A stretch of 64,000 bases of DNA from the NCBI RefSeq assembly GCF_021033825.1, contig NZ_JAIFXZ010000005.1, positions 62,001-126,000 of the forward strand, written 5' to 3'. The position numbers and the translations under genes were made by a program. How positions within the stretch are numbered: the stretch's first letter is position 1; each line of letters begins with the position of its first letter. The notes under the pieces were generated by a model. The model had not been told where the DNA came from. It made no database searches and worked only from the letters and a program-made list of their open reading frames with translations. This DNA comes from Dietzia aurantiaca (GTDB lineage Bacteria; Actinomycetota; Actinomycetes; Mycobacteriales; Mycobacteriaceae). This document shows, in pieces, positions 55,125 to 63,322 of this stretch.

Positions 55125-55850
55125 GTGACCGCAAGTCCCCGCACCATCCACCCGCCGACGCTTCGCGACGCGGACGTCCTCGTCAGCGCCCGTTCGCTGG
55201 GCGAGTACGTGGACATGTTCGGCCTGGACGAGGTCGATCTGCGGCGACGGATCGTGGACTGCCCCGGCGGCGCCGCCAGCGCGGTGGCGGAGATCTGCGC
55301 GGCCGGAGGCGACGCGGTCGCAGTGGACCCGCAGTACGCCCGCGGGGCGGACGAACTGCGCGCCCGGATCCATGAGGACGTGGACCGTGCGGTGTCGCAC
55401 CTGCAGCGCCGGGAGGTCCAGTACGACTGGGACGTCCGCGGCGGGTTGGCGGGCCACGAGGAGATCCGGCGCAGGGCCGCCGAGCAGATGCTCGACCACA
55501 TGGCCGTCGCCCCCGAGCGCTACATCGCCGGCGCGCTCCCAGGACTGCCGCTGGCCGATGACTCCGCCGACCTCGTGCTCTGCTCGCACCTGCTGTTCAC
55601 CTATGCGGACAGACTCGACACGGCCGACCACGTGGCGGCGATCGTCGAGATGGCGCGCGTGGCCCCGGAGGTCCGGATCTACCCGCTGGTCGACCACGCC
55701 GGCAACCCGCTGCCGGAGCTGGTGCGCAGCGTGATCGCCAAGCTCAAGAAGGAGCGACTGACGAGCCGGATCGAACCGGTCGTGCGGCCCTTCCAGCTGG
55801 CCGCCACCACCCAGTTGGTGGTGGAGCGCACCGGGCATTGCCGCCCGTAG
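55125..55850 (+). CDS. SAM-dependent methyltransferase-like protein
   Basis: A 241-residue protein from GTG 55125, with AGGAGAG upstream. SAM motif I appears as RIVDCPGGAASAVAEICAAGG with acidic VDPQYARG at the end of the second strand, and DLVLCSHLLFTY matches motif IV-V of class I methyltransferases. The DCPGGAAS variant replaces the common DxGxGxG. Acceptor unknown. Preceded by a leader-like region. Confidence 0.7.
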   Translation: MTASPRTIHPPTLRDADVLVSARSLGEYVDMFGLDEVDLRRRIVDCPGGAASAVAEICAAGGDAVAVDPQYARGADELRARIHEDVDRAVSHLQRREVQYDWDVRGGLAGHEEIRRRAAEQMLDHMAVAPERYIAGALPGLPLADDSADLVLCSHLLFTYADRLDTADHVAAIVEMARVAPEVRIYPLVDHAGNPLPELVRSVIAKLKKERLTSRIEPVVRPFQLAATTQLVVERTGHCRP

Positions 55851-55918
55851 GAGCCTTGGAGGCTTTCAACCCGCGGGCTCGCGCGGGCCGGCCTGCTCGA
55901 TGGGCCTGCTCGACCGTC

Positions 55919-56830
55919 CTATTCGGTCGGCGCGCCGGGCCCCAGCCGCAGGGCCTCCTGGCCCGTGAACGGCGAGACCGCAGCCGTGGCGACCAGCGGC
56001 TCGGGTCCGCCCACCTCGAGGGCCTGACCGGGTAGGAAGATCGTGCCGCTGGCTAGCGCGAACGCCACGATGTCGCACATCTGGCCGTAGACCGCCGCCG
56101 GGGGAGCGGCCACGTCCAGCCGCTCGAGATCCATCCGCCCGAACCTGCCCAGGCCCGTCGTGTACGCGCACGAGGTCGACTCGGACTGCATCCCCGCGCG
56201 GATCCCGACGAGCGCCGGGGCGGGGACGGGGTTCGCGGTCACGAGCTCGCGGTAGGGGCCGGCGGGCAGGGTCGTCGCCGCGCCGCCCACGGTCACGGCC
56301 ACCGAGCCCGGCAGCGCGGTCAGTGCTGCGGCGACGTTCGCGACCGCCAACTCACAGCGCAGTGTCTCCAAGCGTGGGTCCATGTACTCGGGAGCGGTGG
56401 GCTCGCCGTCGTCGCCCGGTGGTCCCCACCGGAACGCCGCCACCACGAGCTGCGAACGGTGCGTGTCCACCACGCCCTCTTGCCCGTTCCACATCGCCAG
56501 GTCAGCGGTGTAGCGGGAGGCCTCGCCGTCGGGGACGGGCGAATCGACCGTGGAGACGATCACGGTGGCGTCCTCGACGTGGACCGCGGTGGCCGGGTCC
56601 TCGTCGGTGCCGGGCTCGACCCTGTAGGCGCCCTCGAAGATCTCCGCGAGCAGCTCACCCACCTCGCGGTGGTCGGGCGCCGGGCGGTCGAGCAGGACCA
56701 GCGCCACGGGGGTCTGCTTCCAGGACAGGTCCTCGCCGGTCTGCGGATCGACGGGCGCGTGCACGGGGGCGGCAGGCTGGCCAGGTTCGGCGGGCTGCTC
56801 GGGCTGGCCGCTGTTGGGCGTCTGGCTCAT
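55919..56830 (-). CDS. DUF4261-like cytosolic protein
   Basis: A 303-residue protein from ATG 56830 (MSQTPNSGQPEQ), decided by TAGCCT 7 nt upstream; a start 20 codons earlier is disfavoured. A 40-residue Pro/Gln/Glu-rich N-terminus is followed by a globular domain (VALVLLDRPAPDHREVGELLAE, RCELAVANVAAALTALPGSVAVTVGG, MCDIVAFALASGTIFLPG) that resembles DUF4261. Function unknown. Convergent with the methyltransferase gene; a CCCGCG/CGCGGG stem lies between. Confidence 0.6.
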   Translation of the reverse strand: MSQTPNSGQPEQPAEPGQPAAPVHAPVDPQTGEDLSWKQTPVALVLLDRPAPDHREVGELLAEIFEGAYRVEPGTDEDPATAVHVEDATVIVSTVDSPVPDGEASRYTADLAMWNGQEGVVDTHRSQLVVAAFRWGPPGDDGEPTAPEYMDPRLETLRCELAVANVAAALTALPGSVAVTVGGAATTLPAGPYRELVTANPVPAPALVGIRAGMQSESTSCAYTTGLGRFGRMDLERLDVAAPPAAVYGQMCDIVAFALASGTIFLPGQALEVGGPEPLVATAAVSPFTGQEALRLGPGAPTE

Positions 56831-56837
56831 GGGAGTG

Positions 56838-56843
56838 AGGCTA
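56838..56843 (-). promoter_or_regulatory. -10 element of DUF4261-like gene (leaderless)
   Basis: TAGCCT on the minus strand, 7 nt before ATG 56830. Confidence 0.5.
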
Positions 56844-57008
56844 ACGCCTGCGGCGCCCGGCGCCCCCGCCGCCTGGTCACTGCCGCTCACGTTCGCCCAA
56901 GAGCCCGACCGGTGGAAACGCGATCTGAGACCACTCGCCGAGGGTGCCCGACGGGCGGGGTAGCGGATCCCGCGAGAGGGCGTGGCGGAGTGCCCGCGTC
57001 CTCCCGGC

Positions 57009-57878
57009 TCAGTGGGTGAAGAAGTCGATCACCAGGCGCTCGAACTTGTCCTTCTGCTCGATCATGGCCCAGTGGCCACAGCGGGAGAACGAGTGCAGCT
57101 CGGCCTTGGGCAGCTGGCGGAATGCGAAATGGGCCTGCTCGTAGGGGAGCATGCGGTCATCGCGGCCCCAGATGAGCAGGGTCTCCTGGCGGATCTGCGC
57201 GGCGCGCGCGTACAGCGGGGTGTAGGCGTTCTCGGGCTTGAGGATCGAGCCGAAGATCGAGTACATGCGCTCCACGGCACCGGGCGCGGTGGCGGCCTCG
57301 GTGCGGGCGCGGATGAGTTCGTCGGAGACGACCTTCTTGTTGCCGACCATCGTGTCGACCCAGGCGGCCATCTTCTCGTCGGTCGGCTCGGCGAGGAACT
57401 CGAACAGGCGGCGCGAGCCCTCGCTGGGCTCCGGGGTGAACAGCGGTGCGGCGAGTCCGCCGGGTCCCATGAGCGCCATCTTGCGGACGCGGTCCGGGTA
57501 GGCGAGCGCGGCCTCGCAGGCGACGTTGCCGCCCATCGAGTTGCCCACGATGTCGACCTTCTCGATGCCCTTGGCCTCGCAGAACGCGTCGACGGCCTCC
57601 GCCGCGATCTTCGGGTACGCCTTCTCCCACTCCAGGTCGCCGCTCTTCCCGAAGCCGGGCATGTCCAGCAGGATGGTGTGGAAACGCTCGGCGAAGACCG
57701 GGAAGTTGCCGGCGAAGTTCGACCAGGCGGTGACGCCGGGGCCGGACCCGTGGAGGAACAGGACAGGCACCGAGTTCTCGGGCTCGGCGACGCTGTTCTC
57801 GCCCGCCTCGTGGTAGTGCAGCTCGAAGCGGCCGGCGGTGATGGTCTTGCTGGTGGACTCGAAGTCGAGGGCGCTCAT
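57009..57878 (-). CDS. hsaD: HsaD/BphD-like meta-cleavage-product hydrolase
   Basis: A 289-residue alpha/beta-hydrolase from ATG 57878 (MSALDFESTSKTITAG). Oxyanion region FLHGSGPGVTAWSNF, nucleophile GNSMGG, acid GRDDRMLP and base CGHWAMIEQ match the C-C bond hydrolases that cleave ring-opened products; in steroid degraders HsaD acts on 4,5-9,10-DSHA. A KstR-type operator directly abuts its -10 hexamer, supporting the steroid assignment. The other hsa genes are not in this window, so the gene is isolated. Confidence 0.8.
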   Translation of the reverse strand: MSALDFESTSKTITAGRFELHYHEAGENSVAEPENSVPVLFLHGSGPGVTAWSNFAGNFPVFAERFHTILLDMPGFGKSGDLEWEKAYPKIAAEAVDAFCEAKGIEKVDIVGNSMGGNVACEAALAYPDRVRKMALMGPGGLAAPLFTPEPSEGSRRLFEFLAEPTDEKMAAWVDTMVGNKKVVSDELIRARTEAATAPGAVERMYSIFGSILKPENAYTPLYARAAQIRQETLLIWGRDDRMLPYEQAHFAFRQLPKAELHSFSRCGHWAMIEQKDKFERLVIDFFTH

Positions 57879-57885
57879 GCCTTCC

Positions 57886-57891
57886 AGAGTA
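57886..57891 (-). promoter_or_regulatory. -10 element of hsaD (leaderless)
   Basis: TACTCT on the minus strand, 7 nt before ATG 57878; the KstR-type operator begins 1 bp upstream of it. Confidence 0.55.
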
Positions 57892-57892
57892 C

Positions 57893-57906
57893 TAGAACAC
57901 GTTCTA
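57893..57906. promoter_or_regulatory. KstR-type operator of the hsaD gene
   Basis: TAGAACACGTTCTA matches the KstR consensus TNNAACNNGTTNNA in all fixed positions and extends symmetrically to CTAGAAC/GTTCTAG. KstR is the TetR repressor of the cholesterol regulon in mycobacteria and rhodococci. Overlap with the core promoter implies repression. Confidence 0.8.
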
Positions 57907-57979
57907 GGTGACTGCGGGATGAGCTGAGCCGCCCGGCGACCCGGCATCGGGCCTGAGGAAAGGCTCCGAAATGAAGTCA

Positions 57980-58015
57980 GCCGCGCGGGGAGTCCCTGAA
58001 ACATCCCCGCGCGGC
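57980..58015 (-). terminator. Hairpin downstream of the secreted lipase
   Basis: GCCGCGCGGGGA (57980-57991) and TCCCCGCGCGGC (58004-58015) form a perfect 12-bp stem with a 12-nt loop. On the minus strand it follows the lipase stop by 175 bp, so the lipase transcript would have a long 3' tail. Confidence 0.6.
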
Positions 58016-58074
58016 GATGTCGTGGACATTACTAGAAAATCCTCAGGTGACAAGTACGTAACAATTATGATTCC

Positions 58075-58095
58075 TGTCACATCCGTGACATGTCA
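58075..58095. promoter_or_regulatory. Nested palindromes of unknown function
   Basis: TGTCACATCCGTGACA (58075-58090) is a 6-4-6 inverted repeat overlapping a second perfect palindrome TGACATGTCA (58086-58095). It lies in the 311-bp gap (57879-58189) downstream of the lipase gene; the A/T-richer stretch 58026-58072 is next to it. No ORF is associated. Confidence 0.45.
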
Positions 58096-58189
58096 GCCGT
58101 GCACCTACCCGCAGCGGCGCGGCCGGGCCCAATTGGACGTCTGTTTCGGACCGCGCCACTGCAGTTCACCTCCCGGATGCCGGGGAAGA

Positions 58190-59407
58190 TCAGCCCATGA
58201 CGCGCGCGAGGAATGCGGTGGCGTCGGGCGTCGCGGCGTAGACGGTGCCGCTGTGGTCCTGGTCGGGGTAGACGCGCAGTTCGAGTGGCTGGCGGTTCAA
58301 CGTCATCTCGGCCGCGAGCGACAGGGCCGAGGGCGCCGGGACATCGAGATCAAGCAGCCCCTGGCCGAGGAACACGGGCCGGTCATAGCCGACGGCCGGG
58401 GTGCCCATGTAGCGCTGCAGCTTGCCGAACACGTCGGGGATGTCCTTGAGCGGGCGCTGGAGCGCCTGCGAGATCTGGAAGCCGCCGACCTTGTCGCGCA
58501 TCGCCTGGTAGCAGAGGGTTTCGGCCGAGTCGACCACGTCTCGGCCCGCTGGGGTGAGCAGCGAGTTGATGTCCAGCTCGGGGTGCTGGTCGCGGAACCC
58601 CGCGAGAATGTAGAACGCGTACAGGTTGAGACCGGTGGGCAGGTTGACAGGCGGGAAGCCCGGCCCGCCCCACTGGAAGATGTGCTCGATGTTGGCCGGT
58701 GCGCCGGTGGCCACGACACCGCGGTAGTCCAGTCCGGCAGGTGCGCCGAGCTCTGTCGCTCGGACCGCGGTGTTGAGCGCGGCGCCGGCGCCCTGCGACT
58801 GCCCGACCAGTGCCCACGTCGGCGAGAGAGGGAGGTCGGAGCTTCGCGCGGCGATCACGGAGTCGACGATCGCCTGTCCGGTGGCCGGCCCGTTGAGGTA
58901 ACTGAGCAGGCCCGGCGTGCCCAGTCCCACGTAGTCGGAGGCCACCACGGCGTAGCCCTGGTCGAGCCAGTGCCCGAGGTACTCGGCGTCGCGCTCGGAG
59001 CGCGGCTGGGTGGAGGGCGCGCAGTCGTCACCGAGGCCGGTGGTGCCGTGGGCCCACGCCACGACGGGCCAGCCGCCGGCGGGTGCCTCGCCGTGCGGGA
59101 GGAACACCGCGGAGGTGGAGACGGCGGGCTGCCCGTGCTGGTCGATGGTGCCGTAGACCTGCCGCACCGACCGCCCGGCCTGCGGCAGCGAGAGCGCGGG
59201 GTCGAGCGGCGTGGTGGCGGCCACGCCGCCGGGCGCGGGGATCGGCGCGGTCCACTGGCGGGTGTCCATGCCGGACCACGTGGGCGCAGGGTTGGGCGAG
59301 GCCGCCGGTGCGGCCGCCGCGGGGAAGGTGAGAGAGGCGACGACGACAACAGCAGCCGCAGAAGAACCGAGCAGCTTCCGGGCGCGGCGGAATGTGAGGG
59401 AGTCCAT
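58190..59407 (-). CDS. Secreted lipase (LIP family)
   Basis: A 405-residue exported lipase of the secretory-lipase (PF03583-type) family. ATG 59407 has TACACT 6 nt upstream. Signal peptide: basic RRARKLLG then SSAAAVVVVASLTFPAAAAPA. Nucleophile motif GQSQGAGA (Ser about 200), Asp in GLLDLDVPAP and His in DQDHSGT form the expected triad. Gene ends with FLARVMG. It would hydrolyse esters outside the membrane; chain-length preference unknown. Confidence 0.88.
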   Translation of the reverse strand: MDSLTFRRARKLLGSSAAAVVVVASLTFPAAAAPAASPNPAPTWSGMDTRQWTAPIPAPGGVAATTPLDPALSLPQAGRSVRQVYGTIDQHGQPAVSTSAVFLPHGEAPAGGWPVVAWAHGTTGLGDDCAPSTQPRSERDAEYLGHWLDQGYAVVASDYVGLGTPGLLSYLNGPATGQAIVDSVIAARSSDLPLSPTWALVGQSQGAGAALNTAVRATELGAPAGLDYRGVVATGAPANIEHIFQWGGPGFPPVNLPTGLNLYAFYILAGFRDQHPELDINSLLTPAGRDVVDSAETLCYQAMRDKVGGFQISQALQRPLKDIPDVFGKLQRYMGTPAVGYDRPVFLGQGLLDLDVPAPSALSLAAEMTLNRQPLELRVYPDQDHSGTVYAATPDATAFLARVMG

Positions 59408-59413
59408 AAGCGG

Positions 59414-59419
59414 AGTGTA
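59414..59419 (-). promoter_or_regulatory. -10 element of secreted lipase (leaderless)
   Basis: TACACT on the minus strand, 6 nt before ATG 59407. Confidence 0.5.
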
Positions 59420-59496
59420 GTCCGTCGTTAATTCCGCTCACAGCCTTCTGGCGTCCGGCCCGGAATCGACCGGTGTCCGGCGTAGTTGACGGAACC

Positions 59497-59502
59497 TAGG
59501 AT
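59497..59502 (+). promoter_or_regulatory. -10 element of the reductase pair (leaderless)
   Basis: TAGGAT 7 nt before ATG 59510, which settles that start over an earlier in-frame one. Confidence 0.55.
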
Positions 59503-59509
59503 CGCCGCC

Positions 59510-60286
59510 ATGCACGTTCTCGAGATCGGCGCAGATGTCCCCGACCCGCTGGCCCCGTATCTGGAGGTGGATCGCTCCTCGCCTCGGCACGAATGTTGGG
59601 TCGCCGGGCACATGGTCGCGGGGTTGGACGGCACGGCCGCGGTCGGCGGCAGGGTCGGTGCCCTGTCCACCCGGCCGGACCAGGCGTTGTTCCGCAGCAT
59701 GCGGCAGATCGCCGACGTCGTTCTGGTCGGGGCCGAGACGGTACGGCGCGAAGGATATGGGCCGGTGCGGCTGTCCGAGGACGCGCAGGCCCGGAGGCGG
59801 GAGTTGGGCAAGCCGGCCACTCCGCCGGTCGCCGTGGTCAGCAGGAGCCTGAATCTGGACGGGGCGGCCAGCGTGTTCGCCGATGCTCCCGAGCACGCCC
59901 CGACGGTGGTCGTCACCTGTGCGGGGGCCGATGCGGGGCGCCGCGCAGAGGTTGCGGAGTTCGCCGAGGTCATCCTGGCCGGCGACGAGCGTGTGGATCC
60001 AGAGCAAGCCATGCGTGTGCTCTCCGGCCGCGGGCACGGTGTCGTACTCTGCGAGGGCGGCCCCACCTGGCTGGGTGAGCTAGTCGCGGCCGACAGGCTC
60101 GACGAGCTGCTGCTGTCCATCTCCCCGATGATGGGCGGCGACCCGTTGCCCGTGTCCGTGACACCTCCCGGAACTGGCATCGCCAGGTTCAACCTGAAGG
60201 GCGTCATGGCCGAGGACGGCACGATCTTCCTCCGGTATGAGGCGGTGCCTGACCAGACGGCGGCTGGCGAGAGGTCAGACCGATGA
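59510..60286 (+). CDS. RibD C-terminal-domain (dihydrofolate-reductase-fold) pyrimidine reductase-like protein
   Basis: A 258-residue protein from ATG 59510 (MHVLEIGADVPDPL). RibD_C features: VAGLDGTAAVGGRVGALSTRPDQALFRSMRQIADVVLVGAETVRREGYG, and late VVLCEGGPTWLGELVAADRLDELLLSISPMMGG. This fold reduces the riboflavin precursor, but stand-alone copies away from rib genes are often of other function. Overlaps a flavin-reductase gene by ATGA, so a joint redox role is plausible. Confidence 0.85.
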   Translation: MHVLEIGADVPDPLAPYLEVDRSSPRHECWVAGHMVAGLDGTAAVGGRVGALSTRPDQALFRSMRQIADVVLVGAETVRREGYGPVRLSEDAQARRRELGKPATPPVAVVSRSLNLDGAASVFADAPEHAPTVVVTCAGADAGRRAEVAEFAEVILAGDERVDPEQAMRVLSGRGHGVVLCEGGPTWLGELVAADRLDELLLSISPMMGGDPLPVSVTPPGTGIARFNLKGVMAEDGTIFLRYEAVPDQTAAGERSDR

Positions 60287-60822
60287 GCACGGACGCCTTC
60301 GGCCGGCTGATGGCGTCAGCGGATCCGGCGATGATCGTGGTCACCACGGTCGCGGAGAACGAGCCGGCGGGATGCCTCGTCGGTTTCCATGCGCAGTCGA
60401 GTATCTCCGCCGAGCACTATTGCCTGTGGCTGTCTAAGGCCAATCACACCTACCGGACCGGGCTGCGTGCCACGCATTTTGCGGTCCATTTCCTCACCGA
60501 AGCCGATCTCGCGGTCGCCGAGTGGTTCGGGACCCGGACGGGGGAGACGACCGACAAGTTCAACTCGGACAAGTTCGCGGGTCGCGGTGCCGACGGACGC
60601 GTGACGGACACCGACGAGCACGGCCTGCCGCTGCTCAGGGACTGCTCCAACCGGATGGTGGCCGAGAGAATCGCGATGCTCGACGACGGGGGCGACCACG
60701 CCTGCTTCACCACTCGGGTGCTCTCGGCGCACACCGAGGGGACGTTCACGCCCCTGCGACTGAGCGACGTGGCGCACTTAGACGCCGGCCGATCGAGCGA
60801 GTCCCGGTCAGTACATCCCTGA
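60283..60822 (+). CDS. Flavin reductase-like domain protein
   Basis: A 179-residue FMN-binding split-barrel protein. MASADPAMIVVTTVAENEPAGCLVGFHAQSSISAEHYCLWLSKANHTY is the domain signature (FMN phosphate-contact region), followed by FAVHFLTEADLAVAEWFG. It may supply reduced flavin to a monooxygenase; none is adjacent. Overlaps the preceding gene by 4 bp. Confidence 0.87.
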   Translation: MSTDAFGRLMASADPAMIVVTTVAENEPAGCLVGFHAQSSISAEHYCLWLSKANHTYRTGLRATHFAVHFLTEADLAVAEWFGTRTGETTDKFNSDKFAGRGADGRVTDTDEHGLPLLRDCSNRMVAERIAMLDDGGDHACFTTRVLSAHTEGTFTPLRLSDVAHLDAGRSSESRSVHP

Positions 60823-60913
60823 TCGCCTCGAACATGGGCCGACCGCCGGCGGAAGATCCACCGACGGCCGGCCTCGTGCTCATCCGCCCGGGACGGGAGC
60901 TCGTCTCATTCAC

Positions 60914-62194
60914 TCAGTCACTCAGCTTGAGCGCCTCGCGGTAGGTGAGCTTGCGGCCGGTCTGCATGATCGAGCGGCGGTAGATCCGCTCGGCCACGCC
61001 GATCACCAGGGCGGCGGCCACGAGCGAGACGATCATCGCGACGATCGGCTCCCACCAGGCTGCGGTGCCCTCGACGAGGCGGATCGGCATGGTGACGGTC
61101 GACATGATCGGGATGTACGAGGCCACGACCTGCCAGGTGCCGGAGACGAACAGCCCGCCGAAGGTGGCGATCATGATGAGCGTCAGCACGGGGGAGGAGG
61201 TGGACTGCACGTCCTCGGCGCGGGTGGCTAGCGCCCCGGCCACGGCGAACAGACAGGCCAGCGCCACGAACCCGATCACGAACAGGGCCAGGTACCAGGC
61301 GGCGGCCCCGGCCATCGCCGGCAGCAGCGCGGTGTACTCGGTGAAGGACAGGCCTATCAGGCCGATGCCGACGAACAGCACCATCTGCCCCATCGCGAGC
61401 ACAGTGGCGCCCACGACCTTGCCCACAAGCAACTGCCGCAGCGGGATGGCGGCGGCGAGGATCTCCACGATCCGCGACTGCTTCTCCTCCACCACGCTGT
61501 TGGCGATCGCGTAGCCGAACAGGATCGCGGCTAGGTAGAACAGGAACACAAAGACGAATCCGGCGATGAACTGCACGCCCTCGTCGGCGGCGCCGTCGGG
61601 GTCGAGGAGCCGCTCGCCCACCTCGGAGCCGGCGGTGAGGTCGCCGACCGTGGTGCCGGCAGCGGCCGCGTTGGTCTCCAGGGCGTCGGCGGCCACGGTG
61701 GCGCCGATCAACCCGGCCAGCGAGCTGTCGACGGAGTCGGTGCCGACGAGGGTCCACTCACCGGGCGCACCGATCAGGGCGGCGTCGGCGTCACCCTCGC
61801 TCACGGCCTGTTCGGCAGCGGCGACGTCCGGGTATTCGCTGATGGTGACCTCGAGGTCCCCGGGGGCGAACGGCCCGGACATCGCAGCGCCCTCGTCGGT
61901 GGTCGCCTGCTCGGCGACCGCCACCGCCTCGGGGGAGGCCACCGCGAGTGTCTTGGACTCGGTCTGGCCACCGACGAAAAACGACACCGCGAACGCGACC
62001 ACCATGATCGCGAGCGTGGTCAGCGTGGAGATGATGAAGTTCTTGTCCCGAAGCTTGACCATGATCTCGCGGCCGGCGACGATCCGCCACGCCGACTGCG
62101 TCTCGGGGGCCGCAGCGCCGGTGCCGACACCAGCGCCGGCGCCGCTGTCGGTGGCCGTATCGGACGGGAAAGGGAACTGGTCGGTGGTGGTCAT
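60914..62194 (-). CDS. ABC transporter permease (ABC-2 / NatB type)
   Basis: A 426-residue integral membrane protein. After a 40-residue Gly/Ala-rich start, one helix (FIISTLTTLAIMVVAFAVSFFVGG) leads to a large extracellular domain (about 85-230), then five helices beginning FIAGFVFVFLFYLAAILFGYAIANSVVEEKQSRIVEILAAA, the ABC-2 signature. The NatAB-type fold exports Na+ or drugs. It overlaps the ATPase gene by 4 bp. Confidence 0.9.
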   Translation of the reverse strand: MTTTDQFPFPSDTATDSGAGAGVGTGAAAPETQSAWRIVAGREIMVKLRDKNFIISTLTTLAIMVVAFAVSFFVGGQTESKTLAVASPEAVAVAEQATTDEGAAMSGPFAPGDLEVTISEYPDVAAAEQAVSEGDADAALIGAPGEWTLVGTDSVDSSLAGLIGATVAADALETNAAAAGTTVGDLTAGSEVGERLLDPDGAADEGVQFIAGFVFVFLFYLAAILFGYAIANSVVEEKQSRIVEILAAAIPLRQLLVGKVVGATVLAMGQMVLFVGIGLIGLSFTEYTALLPAMAGAAAWYLALFVIGFVALACLFAVAGALATRAEDVQSTSSPVLTLIMIATFGGLFVSGTWQVVASYIPIMSTVTMPIRLVEGTAAWWEPIVAMIVSLVAAALVIGVAERIYRRSIMQTGRKLTYREALKLSD

Positions 62195-63081
62195 ACCGTC
62201 ACCTCACGGTAGATATCGGACAGGGTGGGGACGACCTCGGCGAACTCGCGGACGCTGCCGCGGGCCATGGCCTCGCGCAGGACGGCGTCGGTGCCGGCGG
62301 GGCTGCCGCCGCCGCTGAGGTCGAGCAGGGCGGTGGGGCCGTCGACGTCCACCACGTGGACGCCGGGCAGATCGCGCACCCAGCCGGCGTCGCCGACCAC
62401 CACCAGGCGGTGAAGGACACGCCCGCGCCGACGAAGATCCTCGACGGTGCCCTGGGCGACGACGCGGCCGCGCGAGAGCACCACGAGCTGATCGCAGAGT
62501 CGCTCGACCAGATCGAGCTGGTGGGAGGAGAACAGCACGGGCACGCCGCGGGTGGTGTGCTCGCGCAGCAGGTCGACCATCGAGTCCACGGCCACCGGGT
62601 CCAGACCGGAGAACGGCTCATCGAGCACGAGCAGTTCGGGTCCGCCGATCACGGCAGCCGCGATCTGCACACGCTGCTGGTTGCCCAGCGAGAGCGACTC
62701 GAGCTTGTCGTTCAGCCGCTCGCCCAGGCCGAACCGGTCGAGCAGGTCCGTGGCGGTGCGGCGGGCGTCGGCGGCGGAGCGGCCCTGGAGCCGGCCCAGG
62801 TAGACCAGCTGGTCGAGGATCGCCTGCTTGGGATAGAGCCCACGCTCCTCGGGCATGTAGCCGAACGTGCGGCGGTCGGCGACGGTGGCCTCGTGGCCGT
62901 TCCACAGCACGCGACCGGCGGTGGGCTGCAGGACGCCCATGATCATGCGCATGGTGGTGGTCTTGCCGGCGCCGTTGCCGCCCACGAAGCCGGTCATGGT
63001 TCCACGTGGAACCATGAATTCGACGTCGTTCACTGCGACGGTGTCGCCGAAGCGTCTGGTCAGTCCGTCGATGCGGAGCAT
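62191..63081 (-). CDS. ABC transporter ATP-binding protein (NatA type)
   Basis: A 296-residue ATPase from ATG 63081 (MLRIDGLTRRFG), GGAAGG upstream. Walker A GGNGAGKTT (about 35-43), signature LSLGNQQRVQ (variant of LSGGQ), Walker B LLVLDEPFSGLDP, switch His in SSHQLD. A C-terminal extension of about 80 residues follows the domain (LHRLVVVGDAGWVRDLPG). Forms the energising subunit for the permease. An upstream in-frame start at 63141 is not favoured. Confidence 0.92.
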   Translation of the reverse strand: MLRIDGLTRRFGDTVAVNDVEFMVPRGTMTGFVGGNGAGKTTTMRMIMGVLQPTAGRVLWNGHEATVADRRTFGYMPEERGLYPKQAILDQLVYLGRLQGRSAADARRTATDLLDRFGLGERLNDKLESLSLGNQQRVQIAAAVIGGPELLVLDEPFSGLDPVAVDSMVDLLREHTTRGVPVLFSSHQLDLVERLCDQLVVLSRGRVVAQGTVEDLRRRGRVLHRLVVVGDAGWVRDLPGVHVVDVDGPTALLDLSGGGSPAGTDAVLREAMARGSVREFAEVVPTLSDIYREVTV

Positions 63082-63322
63082 GGTGTCCTTCCCTGACCAG
63101 CCGTCCCTTCTGAGGCCGCCGGTCGATTGTCCTGATGACACCCATGACGTTATGGCGCGGCGCGGCGAAGTGGATCAGTCGTGAGGGGGAAATACGCAGG
63201 GGCGCAGCCGAGCCCGTCTCATCCTCAAGGCGGAGAGCCGTCGCTCCGGCAGCCATTCTTGGCCGTCACCCAGTGAGTTTGCTGACCGAACTGACGGCTC
63301 GGCTCCAAACGACGCGGGACGG

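Noticed and set aside
62999-63012. GTTCCACGTGGAAC palindrome resembling parS
   Set aside because: Two mismatches to parS and located inside the ABC ATPase coding region, 49 kb from the other three sites; probably chance.
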